Of a stretch of 42,867 nt of DNA, positions 8,009-15,943 are shown one piece after another. A model generated the notes under the pieces. That model had not been told where the DNA came from and made no database searches. It saw only the letters and a program-made list of their open reading frames with translations. A program made the translations under genes and the position numbers. The stretch's first letter is position 1. Each line of letters begins with the position of its first letter. Origin of the DNA: Methanobacteriota archaeon (GTDB lineage Archaea > Halobacteriota > Methanomicrobia > Methanomicrobiales > Methanoculleaceae); contig JASUSO010000012.1 of the NCBI GenBank assembly GCA_030446015.1, forward strand, positions 1 to 42,867, in the 5' to 3' direction.

Positions 8009-8347
8009 TCACCGCCGGATCGCCCCGGCGATGACGCCGCCGAGCAGGGAGAGGAGGCCCTGGTAGACGAACGCCATCACGATGATGACGAGCGACGTTC
8101 CGAGGCCCGCGATGAACCCGAACGCCCCGAGGAGAACCGTGCCGCCGATGAGGAGCAGCACCGCGATGACGATGGCCCCGAGGATGCCGGCAAGCAGCCC
8201 GGCCTTTGCACCGTTCCCTATTCCGCCCCGGACCATCCAGCCGGCGACGAACCCGCCAACGAGCGGTCCGATGACCGGGAGCAGGAAGCCAAGAATTAGC
8301 CCCACGAGCCACCCGACGATGACTCCTGTCCAGAAGTTATCCGCCAT
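8009..8347 (-). CDS. DUF5518-type glycine-rich membrane protein (upstream paralogue)
   Basis: The 112-residue membrane protein starts MADNFWTGVIVGWLVGLILGF and is a paralogue of the neighbour at 7579-7953. It shares the PVIGPLVGGFVAGWMV and GLLSLLGGVIAGAI zippers. The whole protein is close to four consecutive helices with very short loops. Such zippers promote oligomers in membranes, but no activity is known for this group. It begins with ATG behind an AAAGGA element. A strong TATA box on the same strand at 8381-8390 indicates that it starts the two-gene unit. Confidence 0.72.
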   Translation of the reverse strand: MADNFWTGVIVGWLVGLILGFLLPVIGPLVGGFVAGWMVRGGIGNGAKAGLLAGILGAIVIAVLLLIGGTVLLGAFGFIAGLGTSLVIIVMAFVYQGLLSLLGGVIAGAIRR

Positions 8348-8380
8348 ATCCTTTTATCACCGCCGGGAATTCGGGAACGT

Positions 8381-8390
8381 GGTATATAAG
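8381..8390 (-). promoter_or_regulatory. TATA box of the DUF5518 pair
   Basis: On the minus strand the sequence reads CTTATATACC. It lies 34-43 bases upstream of the ATG at 8347, in the gap after carbamate kinase, and predicts a leader of about 10-15 bases. Confidence 0.6.
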
Positions 8391-8409
8391 CGTTGGGGCG
8401 GGCGACCGA

Positions 8410-9354
8410 TCACGGGCGGATCCGGGTTCCGGCCCGGCCGTCAAGCGCCCTGGAGGCGTCGTTTAACGATGCGATGACCGCCCGCTTCCCCCCGGCTTCG
8501 AGGAACCCGACGGCCGCCTCGATCTTCGGCCCCATCGTCCCGGGAGGGAACTGCCCCGCCGCGAGGTGGCGCCGTGCTTCGCGAACCGTCATCTCGTCGA
8601 TCTCCTCCTGGTCGGGCCGCCCGTAGTTCAAGGCGACGCGCTCGACGTCGGTCAGGATCAGGAGGTCTTCGGCACCGACGAGGCTGGCGAGGAGCGCCGC
8701 GGTGTAGTCCTTGTCCACGACCGCCTCGACGCCCCGGAGGGCGCCTCGACCGTCCGCGACCACCGGGACGCCGCCCCCTCCCGCGGCGATCACGATCGCC
8801 CCCGCCGAGAGGAGGCGGACGATCACCCACTCCTCCACGAGGGCGACCGGGCGCGGGGAGGGGACGGCCCGTCGGTAGCCCTGCCCCGGGATCTGCACCA
8901 TCCGCCAGCCCTTCTCCGCTTCGAGCCTCCGCGCCTGCATCGCGGTGTAGAACGGGCCGATGGGTTTTGTGGGGTTCTCAAACGCCGGATCGTCGCCGTC
9001 GACCAGGGTCCGGGTGAGCACCGTCGCGACCGGGCGGTCGAGCCCGGCCTCCCGGAGCGCCTCCTGCAACGACTGCTGGAGCATGTAGCCGATCATCCCC
9101 TGGCTCTCCGCCCCGCAGACGTCGAGCGGCATCGGCGGGAGGGTATCCTTCGCGATCTCGTTCTTGAGAAGGATGTCCCCCACCTGCGGCCCGTTCCCGT
9201 GGGTGACGACGACGGCGTAGCCCTCGCCTGCGATCTCCACGATGCGGCGCGACGCCTTCTGCACGTTCGCGAACTGCTCCTCGGCCGTCCCCGTCTCCCG
9301 GTGCTGCAGGATGGCGTTGCCGCCGAGCGCGATCACCACGGTTCTCGCCGGCAT
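8410..9354 (-). CDS. arcC: Carbamate kinase
   Basis: The 314-residue enzyme transfers phosphate from carbamoyl phosphate to ADP, making ATP, or runs in reverse to make carbamoyl phosphate. Family marks are the N-terminal VVIALGGNAIL, VVVTHGNGPQVGD, the AIVIAAGGGGVPV glycine loop, the VVDKDYTAALLA segment with the catalytic Lys/Asp, and PGTMGPKIEAA near the end, all in the usual order. The length matches the family (about 310). It starts 4 bases after the arginine deiminase stop, so the pair forms an arginine-to-ATP route. The middle enzyme, catabolic ornithine carbamoyltransferase, is not in this window and must come from elsewhere if the pathway is complete. Confidence 0.93.
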   Translation of the reverse strand: MPARTVVIALGGNAILQHRETGTAEEQFANVQKASRRIVEIAGEGYAVVVTHGNGPQVGDILLKNEIAKDTLPPMPLDVCGAESQGMIGYMLQQSLQEALREAGLDRPVATVLTRTLVDGDDPAFENPTKPIGPFYTAMQARRLEAEKGWRMVQIPGQGYRRAVPSPRPVALVEEWVIVRLLSAGAIVIAAGGGGVPVVADGRGALRGVEAVVDKDYTAALLASLVGAEDLLILTDVERVALNYGRPDQEEIDEMTVREARRHLAAGQFPPGTMGPKIEAAVGFLEAGGKRAVIASLNDASRALDGRAGTRIRP

Positions 9355-9358
9355 CCCG

Positions 9359-10666
9359 TCACCCCCGCTCCAGCGTGCAGGTCATGCAGTGGGGCCCGCC
9401 GTAACCCCCCGTCAGGTTCTCGAGGTGCAGCGGGAAGACCTCGATCCCGTGCCGGGAGAACTCCGGCTTGTGCGGGAAGACGCACCCGGCGTTCATTATC
9501 CGGCGGTAGTCCTCCTCTGCGTGGCGCAAGAGCCGTCCGTAGCGCTGCGGGTCGCGGGCGGCCTTCCGCTCCAGGTTGAGGAGGACCGTCCGCATCACCC
9601 GTTCCCCCTCTACCGCGAGGATGCTCCCGTCACGGACGCAGAGGACGTTTGCGGCGTAGGAGAGTTGCTCCAGGATCGAGAGATCGATCACGGAGAACCC
9701 CTTTGAGCGGATGTAGTCGTAGAGGGTCGTCGTCTCGCCCGACGGCTCGTAGCCCCCGTCCGACCGGTGATAGACCTCGAGGCGCGCCCGCCGGAGGAGG
9801 GGTTCCGAACCGAGCACCACCCCGCTTCCCGCGACGTTGAAGTAGGTGTCGAGGTGCATGTCGACCATCGGGTCGGGCCGGTCGCCCGGGATGAGCGGGT
9901 GCCCCGGCTGGTGAACGATGCCGATCTCGTCGAATCCCGGGGTGAAGTTGAGGAACTGAGCTACCCCGTCGCGGTTCGTCCGATCCCCGGTGCCGACGAG
10001 GGCGAACTCCCCCATCGGCATGAAGTCGCCGCCTTCGAACGTCCCGGGCGCCTCGACCGTCCCGGCGATCGGGATGCCGAGGATCTCCCAGAGGAGCCGG
10101 GTGATCTCGGGTTCTTTCGCCCGCTGCCGCTTCGCCGGCCGGCCGACGACGAGACCAGAAGCGGTCGCCGCCTGCTGGTCGCGCATGAAGTAGAGGTTTG
10201 CAAGCGGCCTCTGCTCAAGGATATGGACGTCCACCCCGCCGCCGATACCCCTCACGCCCACGTCGATGACCGGATTCAGGAGCAGGAGGGTGAAGAAGTG
10301 GAGCGAGTCCAGGGCTTCGGCGTTCTGCTCCATGCTCCGCCGGGCCTCCGCAACATCCCTCTCGTCGCCCCGGACGGTGACGGTCTCGTGAGCCCAATCG
10401 ACGAGCCGCCGGCGCACCGTCGGGTCGCAATCGGCTGCATCGAGGATCGTCTCCTTGAGCCGCAGCACCCGGACGCCGAACTCCTCCTTGAGCGTGCGCT
10501 GGAGGGAGTCGTGCTCGCGCCGCGCCTTGTAGCGGCTGAACGCCCGTTCGTAGAGCGCCGCGTACGGCTCGAGCAGCCCGAAGAACATCTCGATCCCCGG
10601 ACGGTGAACGGCCACCGTCCGGAGGCGGTCCCACTCCGCCCGCACTCCGGCCGCCATCCGGCTCAC
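9359..10666 (-). CDS. arcA: Arginine deiminase
   Basis: The 435-residue protein belongs to the amidinotransferase/pentein fold. It hydrolyses arginine to citrulline and ammonia. The catalytic Cys is seen in GGYGGPHCMTC (Cys427). Other active-site pieces are FEGGDFMPMG, TGDRTNRDGV and the His/Asp loop VDMHLDTYF. The start used is a GTG whose last bases overlap the stop of the upstream small gene (GTGA); an in-frame ATG three codons later is also possible and has GGTGA upstream. It is the middle gene of a three-gene unit ending in carbamate kinase. Citrulline could feed ATP formation or arginine turnover. Some arginine deiminase relatives act on other guanidines, so the substrate is inferred from the arcC neighbour. 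Confidence 0.88.
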   Translation of the reverse strand: MSRMAAGVRAEWDRLRTVAVHRPGIEMFFGLLEPYAALYERAFSRYKARREHDSLQRTLKEEFGVRVLRLKETILDAADCDPTVRRRLVDWAHETVTVRGDERDVAEARRSMEQNAEALDSLHFFTLLLLNPVIDVGVRGIGGGVDVHILEQRPLANLYFMRDQQAATASGLVVGRPAKRQRAKEPEITRLLWEILGIPIAGTVEAPGTFEGGDFMPMGEFALVGTGDRTNRDGVAQFLNFTPGFDEIGIVHQPGHPLIPGDRPDPMVDMHLDTYFNVAGSGVVLGSEPLLRRARLEVYHRSDGGYEPSGETTTLYDYIRSKGFSVIDLSILEQLSYAANVLCVRDGSILAVEGERVMRTVLLNLERKAARDPQRYGRLLRHAEEDYRRIMNAGCVFPHKPEFSRHGIEVFPLHLENLTGGYGGPHCMTCTLERG

Positions 10667-10827
10667 CTCTCCCTCCGGAGAGCGGCGAAGCGGTACGCGA
10701 TCATCACCCCGATCGCCGTCGCTGCCGCGAGCGCCCAGTTCACCCGGCCGCCGATGGTGAAACTGATACCGGCAAAGACGACGAACGCCAGGATGCCGTA
10801 GAGGAGGATCTTTGCATAGCGATGCAT
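10663..10827 (-). CDS. Small membrane protein leading the arginine deiminase operon
   Basis: The 54-residue protein MHRYAKILLYGILAFVVF... has two predicted membrane helices (residues about 6-24 and 29-46) and a very basic tail ALRRER. Its TGA overlaps the arcA start, so the genes are coupled. A GTTTATCCG box on the minus strand near 10851-10859 probably drives the operon. Nothing in the sequence names its function, and it is too small to be the usual arginine/ornithine antiporter. Confidence 0.65.
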   Translation of the reverse strand: MHRYAKILLYGILAFVVFAGISFTIGGRVNWALAAATAIGVMIAYRFAALRRER

Positions 10828-11024
10828 CGGAAGAGCCCCTCTCCCGGAGAACGGATAAACCTGTCGCAGGCCGGGATCCAGAAATCGGGGGAGGAGATCC
10901 GAATTTCTGTCTCAGGAAGTGCCTGTTGTCGGCCTATCGGAGAACAGGATCACAAAAATTATCATCCGGTGAATCAATCCCACACTCAAAGTCGGTGCTT
11001 TGTCCGACACAAGGAGGTGTCCAC

Positions 11025-11225
11025 GTGAGGATTAGACGGTACAAACCCCCCATCTCGACGACCGTAAAGCCGTTTCGGATGGTGCGGAGACTGCATTGCA
11101 ACCCGACCTACACCCCGCTCAGTATCGGGCCGGTGATGAACGCCGCCGTCCTCGCGGCCCTCTCGGCGACGGCATCCATGTCGGGACTGACCCTCGGGGC
11201 CTGTCTGCGCCTCGTGGGGCTGTGA
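11025..11225 (+). CDS. Small hypothetical protein with a strong ribosome-binding site
   Basis: The frame runs from GTG 11025 and encodes 66 residues. The first 25 are strongly basic (MRIRRYKPP, RMVRRLHC); the rest contains a hydrophobic stretch with Ala, Leu and Met (GPVMNAAVLAALSATASM). AAGGAGGTG at 11011-11019 is an excellent match to the 16S rRNA 3' end, 5 bases before the GTG. An AT-rich ACAAAAATTATCATC element near 10951-10965 could be the promoter. Codon third positions are mostly G or C in the second half. I do not recognise the family. It could be a small membrane or DNA-binding protein. Confidence 0.5.
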   Translation: MRIRRYKPPISTTVKPFRMVRRLHCNPTYTPLSIGPVMNAAVLAALSATASMSGLTLGACLRLVGL

Positions 11226-11250
11226 CGCTCGCCAGCGTGACAGGGAGCAG

Positions 11251-11745
11251 TTACAGCCCGATAACGTCCATCGCCCAGAACCCGAACCGGACCATCCCCG
11301 TCCGCAGCGTGCCGATGAGGTTGTTCCCCTCGATCGTGGCCGTTCCGTTCCGGATCGCCGCACGGAAGGTGTCAAACGGCCTCTCAGAGACCATGACCTC
11401 CTCCACCGTCGCGGCATCGGCGGTCACCGTGGCGATCGGGTCGGGAGAGCCCTTTGCGTCGAACTGGACGATCTTTTTGTCGTGGAACATGACCCCGATG
11501 ACCAGCACGCCGTCGGGGGACGTGATGTAGAGGTTGACCTTCTCGTCGGCGAACGGCCCGGTCACCCATCCCGGCAGCCGGTCGGCGTACTCGTTGTAGG
11601 TCAGGGTATACTCCCGCATCGCAAAGAGGAGTTGCACCTCTGCCGGGGACAGGTCGGCGTTCTCGACCACGATCGCGCCCGCCGGCACGGCGAGGGCCAG
11701 CGCCGCGAGGAGAAGGGCAATGAGGGGTCGAGAGCGCTGGGTCAT
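11251..11745 (-). CDS. Exported protein of unknown function, SCP2-like
   Basis: The 164-residue protein has a signal peptide (PLIALLLAALALAVPAGA, likely cleaved near residue 24). The remaining domain includes VNLYITSPDGVLVIGVMFHDKKIVQFD, ATVTADAATVEEVMVSERP and a final GNNLIGTLRTGMVRFGFWAMD. The pattern of a small alpha/beta sheet followed by an amphipathic helix resembles SCP2 sterol-carrier-like proteins, but I am not certain. It would act outside the cytoplasmic membrane. The gene stands alone, pointing away from the ABC exporter genes. Confidence 0.6.
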   Translation of the reverse strand: MTQRSRPLIALLLAALALAVPAGAIVVENADLSPAEVQLLFAMREYTLTYNEYADRLPGWVTGPFADEKVNLYITSPDGVLVIGVMFHDKKIVQFDAKGSPDPIATVTADAATVEEVMVSERPFDTFRAAIRNGTATIEGNNLIGTLRTGMVRFGFWAMDVIGL

Positions 11746-12082
11746 CGAGCTCCCCCCGCCCGCTCCTCGCGTTCCGGTGCGCCTGCGCCTGGAGAGGCGC
11801 TATACGCCGAGCGAGCCCGCTCGCTCTCTCTACAGGTCAGCAAACTGCCTCCGCACATGCCGTCTCCGAGGATGGATGGCCGGTTCTGGTATTTCAGGAT
11901 ATCTATAGCGCCCGGCCGCCGGGAAGAAGCCGGGGTGCATTTGCCGTCCGGGCCGGCACCCCGAAGGCACGGCGGGGGACGATACAGGGTTCACCCACAG
12001 ACCGACGCATCCCGGGAGAGGGAAAAGGAGATATGACGGCATCGTGCATGGGATATAACGGCGCGGGAGCGAGTGGCGATCG
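11746..12082. other. Gene-free region between divergent genes
   Basis: These 337 bases hold no convincing gene. The visible features are a self-complementary GGATATCTATAGC stretch near 11898-11910 that could act as a promoter core, and the GGGATATAACG TATA box near 12050-12060 ahead of the ABC ATPase. The GC-rich segments have no recognisable repeat. Confidence 0.5.
12050..12058 (+). promoter_or_regulatory. TATA box of the ABC-2 exporter operon
   Basis: GGGATATAAC lies about 25-33 bases before the ATG at 12083, which suggests a leaderless or very short-leader transcript. Confidence 0.5.
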
Positions 12083-13033
12083 ATGGAAGGTGACGAGATC
12101 ATCGAGGTGCGGGACCTCGAACATGCGTTCGGCGACTTCACGGCGGTTCGCGGCATCAGTTTCACCGTCAGGAGAGGCGAGATCTTCTCGTTCCTCGGCC
12201 CGAACGGCGCGGGGAAGAGCACCACCATCAACATCCTGACGACCCTGCTCCCCCTCCAGAAGGGCACGGTGCGGGTGGCCGGCTACGACGTCGCCCGGGA
12301 GCCTAGGAAGGTCAGGGCGGCGATCGGCATCGTCTTCCAGGAGGACGTGCTCGACCGGGACCTCACGGTCCGGGAGACGATGGAGTTCCACGGCCGGATC
12401 TACGGCATCCCCCGGGAAGAGCGGCGGCGGCGGATCGACGACCTGCTCAGGATCGTCGAACTCGAGTCAAAACTGGACGAACGGACGAAGAACCTCTCCG
12501 GCGGCATGAAACGGAGGCTCCAGATCGCACGCGGCCTGATGACCCAACCGGAGGTGCTCTTTCTCGACGAACCGACGCAGGGGCTCGACCCCCAGACACG
12601 GATGAGGATCTGGGACTACATCCGGCGGGTGAACGAGGCCGGGACGACGATATTTTTGACGACGCACTACATGGAGGAGGCCGATATGCTCTCCGACCGG
12701 ATCAGCATCATCGACCACGGCAGGATCGTCGTCTCCGGAACCCCGGCCGGACTGAAGAACGCCCTCGGCGAGGACGTCGTCTACCTGGAGACCGACGACG
12801 ATCGGACGGCCAGGGACGCTCTCAGGGGGATCGAGGAGATCCGGTCGGTCACGGAGTCGTCCCGCGGCCTCTCGGTCACGATCTCGGCCGACGGGAGCCA
12901 TTGCCTCCCGAGGATCATCGATGCGGTGCGCGGCGCCGGAGTCGGGATCTCAAGCGTGAACTTAAAGAAACCGACGATGGACGACGTCTTCGTCCACTAC
13001 ACGGGAAGAGAACTGCGCGATACGGGGGCATGA
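12083..13033 (+). CDS. ABC-2 type exporter ATP-binding protein (DrrA type)
   Basis: The 316-residue ATPase has Walker A GPNGAGKST at about residues 38-46, a Q-loop in IGIVFQEDVLD, signature LSGGMKRRLQIARGL, Walker B VLFLDEPTQGLDPQ and the His switch in FLTTHYMEEAD. The GGMKRRL signature and the C-terminal DVVYLETDDD...VFVHYTGREL tail are typical of DrrA/NodI-type exporter ATPases. It would power efflux of a lipophilic compound or an envelope component through the permease encoded 4 bases downstream. The ATG follows a likely TATA box closely, and no strong ribosome-binding site is seen. Confidence 0.9.
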   Translation: MEGDEIIEVRDLEHAFGDFTAVRGISFTVRRGEIFSFLGPNGAGKSTTINILTTLLPLQKGTVRVAGYDVAREPRKVRAAIGIVFQEDVLDRDLTVRETMEFHGRIYGIPREERRRRIDDLLRIVELESKLDERTKNLSGGMKRRLQIARGLMTQPEVLFLDEPTQGLDPQTRMRIWDYIRRVNEAGTTIFLTTHYMEEADMLSDRISIIDHGRIVVSGTPAGLKNALGEDVVYLETDDDRTARDALRGIEEIRSVTESSRGLSVTISADGSHCLPRIIDAVRGAGVGISSVNLKKPTMDDVFVHYTGRELRDTGA

Positions 13034-13037
13034 ACGG

Positions 13038-13874
13038 ATGGCATGGGAGTTCCTCACCGTCTACTGGCGGGAGATGATCCGGTTCGTCAGGTTCAGGGCG
13101 CAGCTCTTCTCATCGCTCCTGCAGCCGGCGCTCTGGATGGCGTTCTTCGGCGTCGCGATGTCTTCGAACTTCGACCGGTTCACGTCGGCGATCCCGGCCC
13201 CGGCGGGCGTCGTCCCCCTCGACTACCTCACCTTCATGGCGGCAGGAGTTATCGCGATGACGACCCTCTTTACAAGCCTCTTTGGAGGGATGAGCCTCCT
13301 CTTCGACAAGAACTGGGGGTTGATGCGGGAGATGCTCGCAAGCCCCATGCCCCGGACGCACATCATGCTCGGGGTCAGCCTCTCGGGGATGACGAAGTCG
13401 TTCATCCAGGTCTCGATCATCATGGCCTTCGGCCTCCTCCTCGGGGTGCAGTTCTTCCCGGGTTACTCGCCCGCCCGGATCGTCCTCTCGATCCTCGGGA
13501 TATTCGCGTTCGTCGGCGCCTTCTCGCTCGGGTTCCTGCTCTTCTCCTCCACCATCTCGATGCGCCTCGAAAGCCCCGAAGGGCTGCAGGGGGTCATGAC
13601 GCTCCTCACCCTGCCGATCTTCTTCGTCTCGAACGCCCTCTACCCGATCCAGGCGTTCCCGCCGGTCCTGCAGGCGCTCTCGAGCTACAACCCGCTCACC
13701 CACCTGGTCAACGGGATCCGCTACTTCGCCCTCGGAGACGATTTTTTCGCCGTCGGCGCCCGCTACACCTTCACCACGGCCGATGTCCTCACCTCGTTCG
13801 CGTACCTGGCGGTATTTGCGGCGGTGATGTATCTCCTTGCCCGGCGGACGTTCGAGAGGGCCGTCGTGACGTAA
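13038..13874 (+). CDS. ABC-2 type exporter permease
   Basis: The 278-residue membrane protein has six predicted helices and ABC-2 family features: an amphipathic start WREMIRFVRFRAQLFSSLLQP, LDYLTFMAAGVIAMTTLF, the NWGLMREMLASPMPR loop that contacts the ATPase, and a late LPIFFVSNALYPI...LSSYNPLTHLVNGIRY signature. It forms the channel of the exporter with the ATPase just upstream (4-base gap). Substrate is unknown. The lipoprotein gene that follows may be part of the same unit. Confidence 0.9.
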   Translation: MAWEFLTVYWREMIRFVRFRAQLFSSLLQPALWMAFFGVAMSSNFDRFTSAIPAPAGVVPLDYLTFMAAGVIAMTTLFTSLFGGMSLLFDKNWGLMREMLASPMPRTHIMLGVSLSGMTKSFIQVSIIMAFGLLLGVQFFPGYSPARIVLSILGIFAFVGAFSLGFLLFSSTISMRLESPEGLQGVMTLLTLPIFFVSNALYPIQAFPPVLQALSSYNPLTHLVNGIRYFALGDDFFAVGARYTFTTADVLTSFAYLAVFAAVMYLLARRTFERAVVT

Positions 13875-13906
13875 GGGTAATCTTCCATGAAGCAGAGAGG
13901 AGGAGC

Positions 13907-14767
13907 ATGCAACGAACCGTATACGCGGTGCTGGCCCTCGTCGTCATCGCCACCGCCCTCTCCGGGTGCACCGGGGTGCCGGGCCTCGAAGAGACGGAGC
14001 AGTTCGACCGGACGGTCGCGGTGGAGCCGGAGAGCGGTATCGTCGTGATCAACCGGAACGGAGACGTCGCCGTGAACGTCCACGGGGGAAATGACGTCCT
14101 CATCACGGCGGTCAAGCGATCCGCTTACGGCCAGGGCGAGCTCGATAAGGTCAGGATCGAGGTGACGGAGGGCAATCCTCTGCGGGTGGAGACGGTGTAC
14201 ACCAGTCCTAACCCGCGGGTGAGCGTCGATTACACGATATCCCTGCCGCCGGCCGTCGTCCTGCAGAGGGTCGAGACCTCGAACGGCGGGATCGAACTCT
14301 CGGGGGTGCGAGTCGAGGGCTCGGAACTCCTGACGTCGAACGGCCCGGTGATCGTCGACGGCGCTCCCGGCGGCGATCTCGCGGCGACCTCCTCGAACGG
14401 CCGGATCGAACTCTCGGGCGTCGAGGGCTACGTCACGGCCACGACCAGCAACGCCGCCATCACGGTGGAGGACTGCGGGGGGATTGCAGGTCTCGCGACC
14501 TCGAACGGAGCAATCAACGCCGAGATCCGTGCCATCCGGGGAGACATGACGGTATCGTCGAGCAACGCCGCCATCACGCTCAGGTTCGCGGAGGGCCTGG
14601 ACGCCCGGGTGACCGCCGCCACCTCGAACGGCAGGATAGCGGTCCATGATCCGGCGCTCCGGCTCGAAGAGTCGACGGGAACCTCGGTCTTTGGAACGCT
14701 CGGCAACGGAGGTCCGACCGTCACCGTCAGAACCTCGAACGCCGACATTACCCTCCTCGGGCCCTGA
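13907..14767 (+). CDS. DUF4097-type repeat lipoprotein
   Basis: The 286-residue protein has a lipoprotein signal ending in ALSGC, with the lipidated Cys at residue 21. After a short beta domain, about eight copies of a repeat with an S-N-(G/A)-x-I core follow (TSNGGIEL, SSNGRIEL, TSNAAITV and others), spaced about 18-30 residues apart. Such repeats form stacked beta coils in the DUF4097/DUF4098 adhesin-like group. It is anchored outside the cell membrane. The ATG has a strong AGAGGAGG site 4 bases upstream. Its position 32 bases after the permease suggests that it is expressed with the exporter, perhaps as a surface partner or sensor of envelope state. Confidence 0.8.
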   Translation: MQRTVYAVLALVVIATALSGCTGVPGLEETEQFDRTVAVEPESGIVVINRNGDVAVNVHGGNDVLITAVKRSAYGQGELDKVRIEVTEGNPLRVETVYTSPNPRVSVDYTISLPPAVVLQRVETSNGGIELSGVRVEGSELLTSNGPVIVDGAPGGDLAATSSNGRIELSGVEGYVTATTSNAAITVEDCGGIAGLATSNGAINAEIRAIRGDMTVSSSNAAITLRFAEGLDARVTAATSNGRIAVHDPALRLEESTGTSVFGTLGNGGPTVTVRTSNADITLLGP

Positions 14768-14788
14768 CCGGCGGCCTCCTCCCCGTAA

Positions 14789-14798
14789 CCTTTTATCT
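14789..14798 (+). promoter_or_regulatory. TATA-like box before the chemosensory cassette
   Basis: CCTTTTATCTCC lies about 37-46 bases before the ATG of the double-CheW gene and after the lipoprotein stop. It fits a promoter giving a leader of about 15 bases. Confidence 0.45.
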
Positions 14799-14834
14799 CC
14801 CCGGGACAAATCTTCGAGCATCCGATGATCCGCC

Positions 14835-15812
14835 ATGACGCACCTTCTGTTCTTTACCGTTGAGGGGCTGACCTGCGCTCTCCCTCTCGCCGAGACCCGG
14901 CAGGTCGTCGGCATGGTGGAACTCCAGCCGGAGACCGGCAAGCGCCGCGGGGGAGCGGGGACCATGAACCTGCACGGCAGAACCGTCCCGGTCTACTCGC
15001 TCCGGAGCCTCCTCGGGCTCCCCGACCGTCCTCCGCTCCCTACCGACGTCCTCGTCATCGCGCACCCCGACCGGGAATGCGTGGCCCTCTGGGCCGACGG
15101 GGTCCGGGGGGTGCGGGAGAGAGAGGTGCAGCTCCCGCCCGAACCCGACGCCGCCTCCCCTCCCGGCGTGCTGCTGACCGAAGACGCCGAGATCATCATC
15201 CACAATCTTGACGCGTTCCTTGCAGCAGAAGAGCCCCCGCAGCACCCCCTTCCGCCCGGTGCGGCCACAACCGCCGTGGAAGCGCCGCAGCACGACGCCG
15301 CAAAGGTCGGTGCGATCCTCGCAGAACGGGCGCGGGCGTTCGCGCAGCCGGTGGTGGAGAGGGACGAGACATCGTTCTCAGAACTTCTCACGTTCAGGCT
15401 TGCCGGCCGGGAGTACGCCATCGAGACGCAGCACATCCATGAGGTCTTCATCGTGCACGAGATCACCCCGGTCCCCGGGGTTCCCGACTTCATCGTCGGG
15501 ATCTGCGCCTTCCGGGGGGAGATCATCTCCGTCGTCGATCTCCGTGCATTCTTCGGGATCCCGAAGCGCGGCCTGACCGACCTCAACCGGGTCATCGTCC
15601 TCTCCGACGAGACGGTGACCTTCGGCATTCTTGCGGACTACATCACGGACATCTACGTCCGGCCGGTCGACCAGTTCTCCCCCATTGTGCCCGGAACGAC
15701 CCCAATCCCGCAGCGTTACCTCCTGGGCGTCACGGACGGGTCGGTGCTCGTCCTCGACGCGGCGGCGATCCTTGCCGACCCCGCGCTGGTGATTGACCAG
15801 ACCAGGAAATAA
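14835..15812 (+). CDS. Tandem double-CheW coupling protein
   Basis: The 325-residue protein contains two CheW-like domains. The first (about residues 4-130) has [22 protein letters not shown] and [19 protein letters not shown]. The second (about 180-320) has [41 protein letters not shown] and [12 protein letters not shown]. They are joined by a Pro/Ala-rich linker. CheW proteins bridge chemoreceptors and the CheA kinase. A double copy may bind two partners or nucleate arrays. It is followed by oligo-T at 15819-15823 and a separate promoter for the MCP, so the cassette may have two transcription units. Confidence 0.88.
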   Translation: MTHLLFFTVEGLTCALPLAETRQVVGMVELQPETGKRRGGAGTMNLHGRTVPVYSLRSLLGLPDRPPLPTDVLVIAHPDRECVALWADGVRGVREREVQLPPEPDAASPPGVLLTEDAEIIIHNLDAFLAAEEPPQHPLPPGAATTAVEAPQHDAAKVGAILAERARAFAQPVVERDETSFSELLTFRLAGREYAIETQHIHEVFIVHEITPVPGVPDFIVGICAFRGEIISVVDLRAFFGIPKRGLTDLNRVIVLSDETVTFGILADYITDIYVRPVDQFSPIVPGTTPIPQRYLLGVTDGSVLVLDAAAILADPALVIDQTRK

Positions 15813-15818
15813 AACGGC

Positions 15819-15823
15819 TTTTT
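15819..15823 (+). terminator. Short oligo-T terminator after the double-CheW gene
   Basis: A run of five T lies 7 bases after the stop codon in the context GGCTTTTTCAGG. It fits archaeal T-rich termination but is short. Confidence 0.35.
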
Positions 15824-15873
15824 CAGGCTCATTATAAGGATCGGAGGCTCAGGAGCGTCGTTCGCAGGATAGA

Positions 15874-15884
15874 ACATTATTTAA
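15874..15884 (+). promoter_or_regulatory. TATA box of the MCP gene
   Basis: ACATTATTTAA lies 60-70 bases upstream of the MCP ATG at 15944, predicting a leader of about 35 bases. A second AT-rich piece (CTATTAAATC) lies at about 15903-15912. Confidence 0.5.
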
Positions 15885-15943
15885 CCCGGAGTGTGCATCA
15901 ATCTATTAAATCATCGTACAAGGACGAGTGGAACGGGAGTGGC

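Noticed and set aside
12033-12239. Small open frame with AAAAGGAG just before its ATG
   Set aside because: The site is only 2 bases from the ATG and the frame runs out of phase into the ABC ATPase. There is no coding character.
13043-14767. Long plus-strand frame joining the permease region to the lipoprotein
   Set aside because: The first 285 codons are out of frame with the real permease and low in complexity. Only the part from 13907 is a gene.
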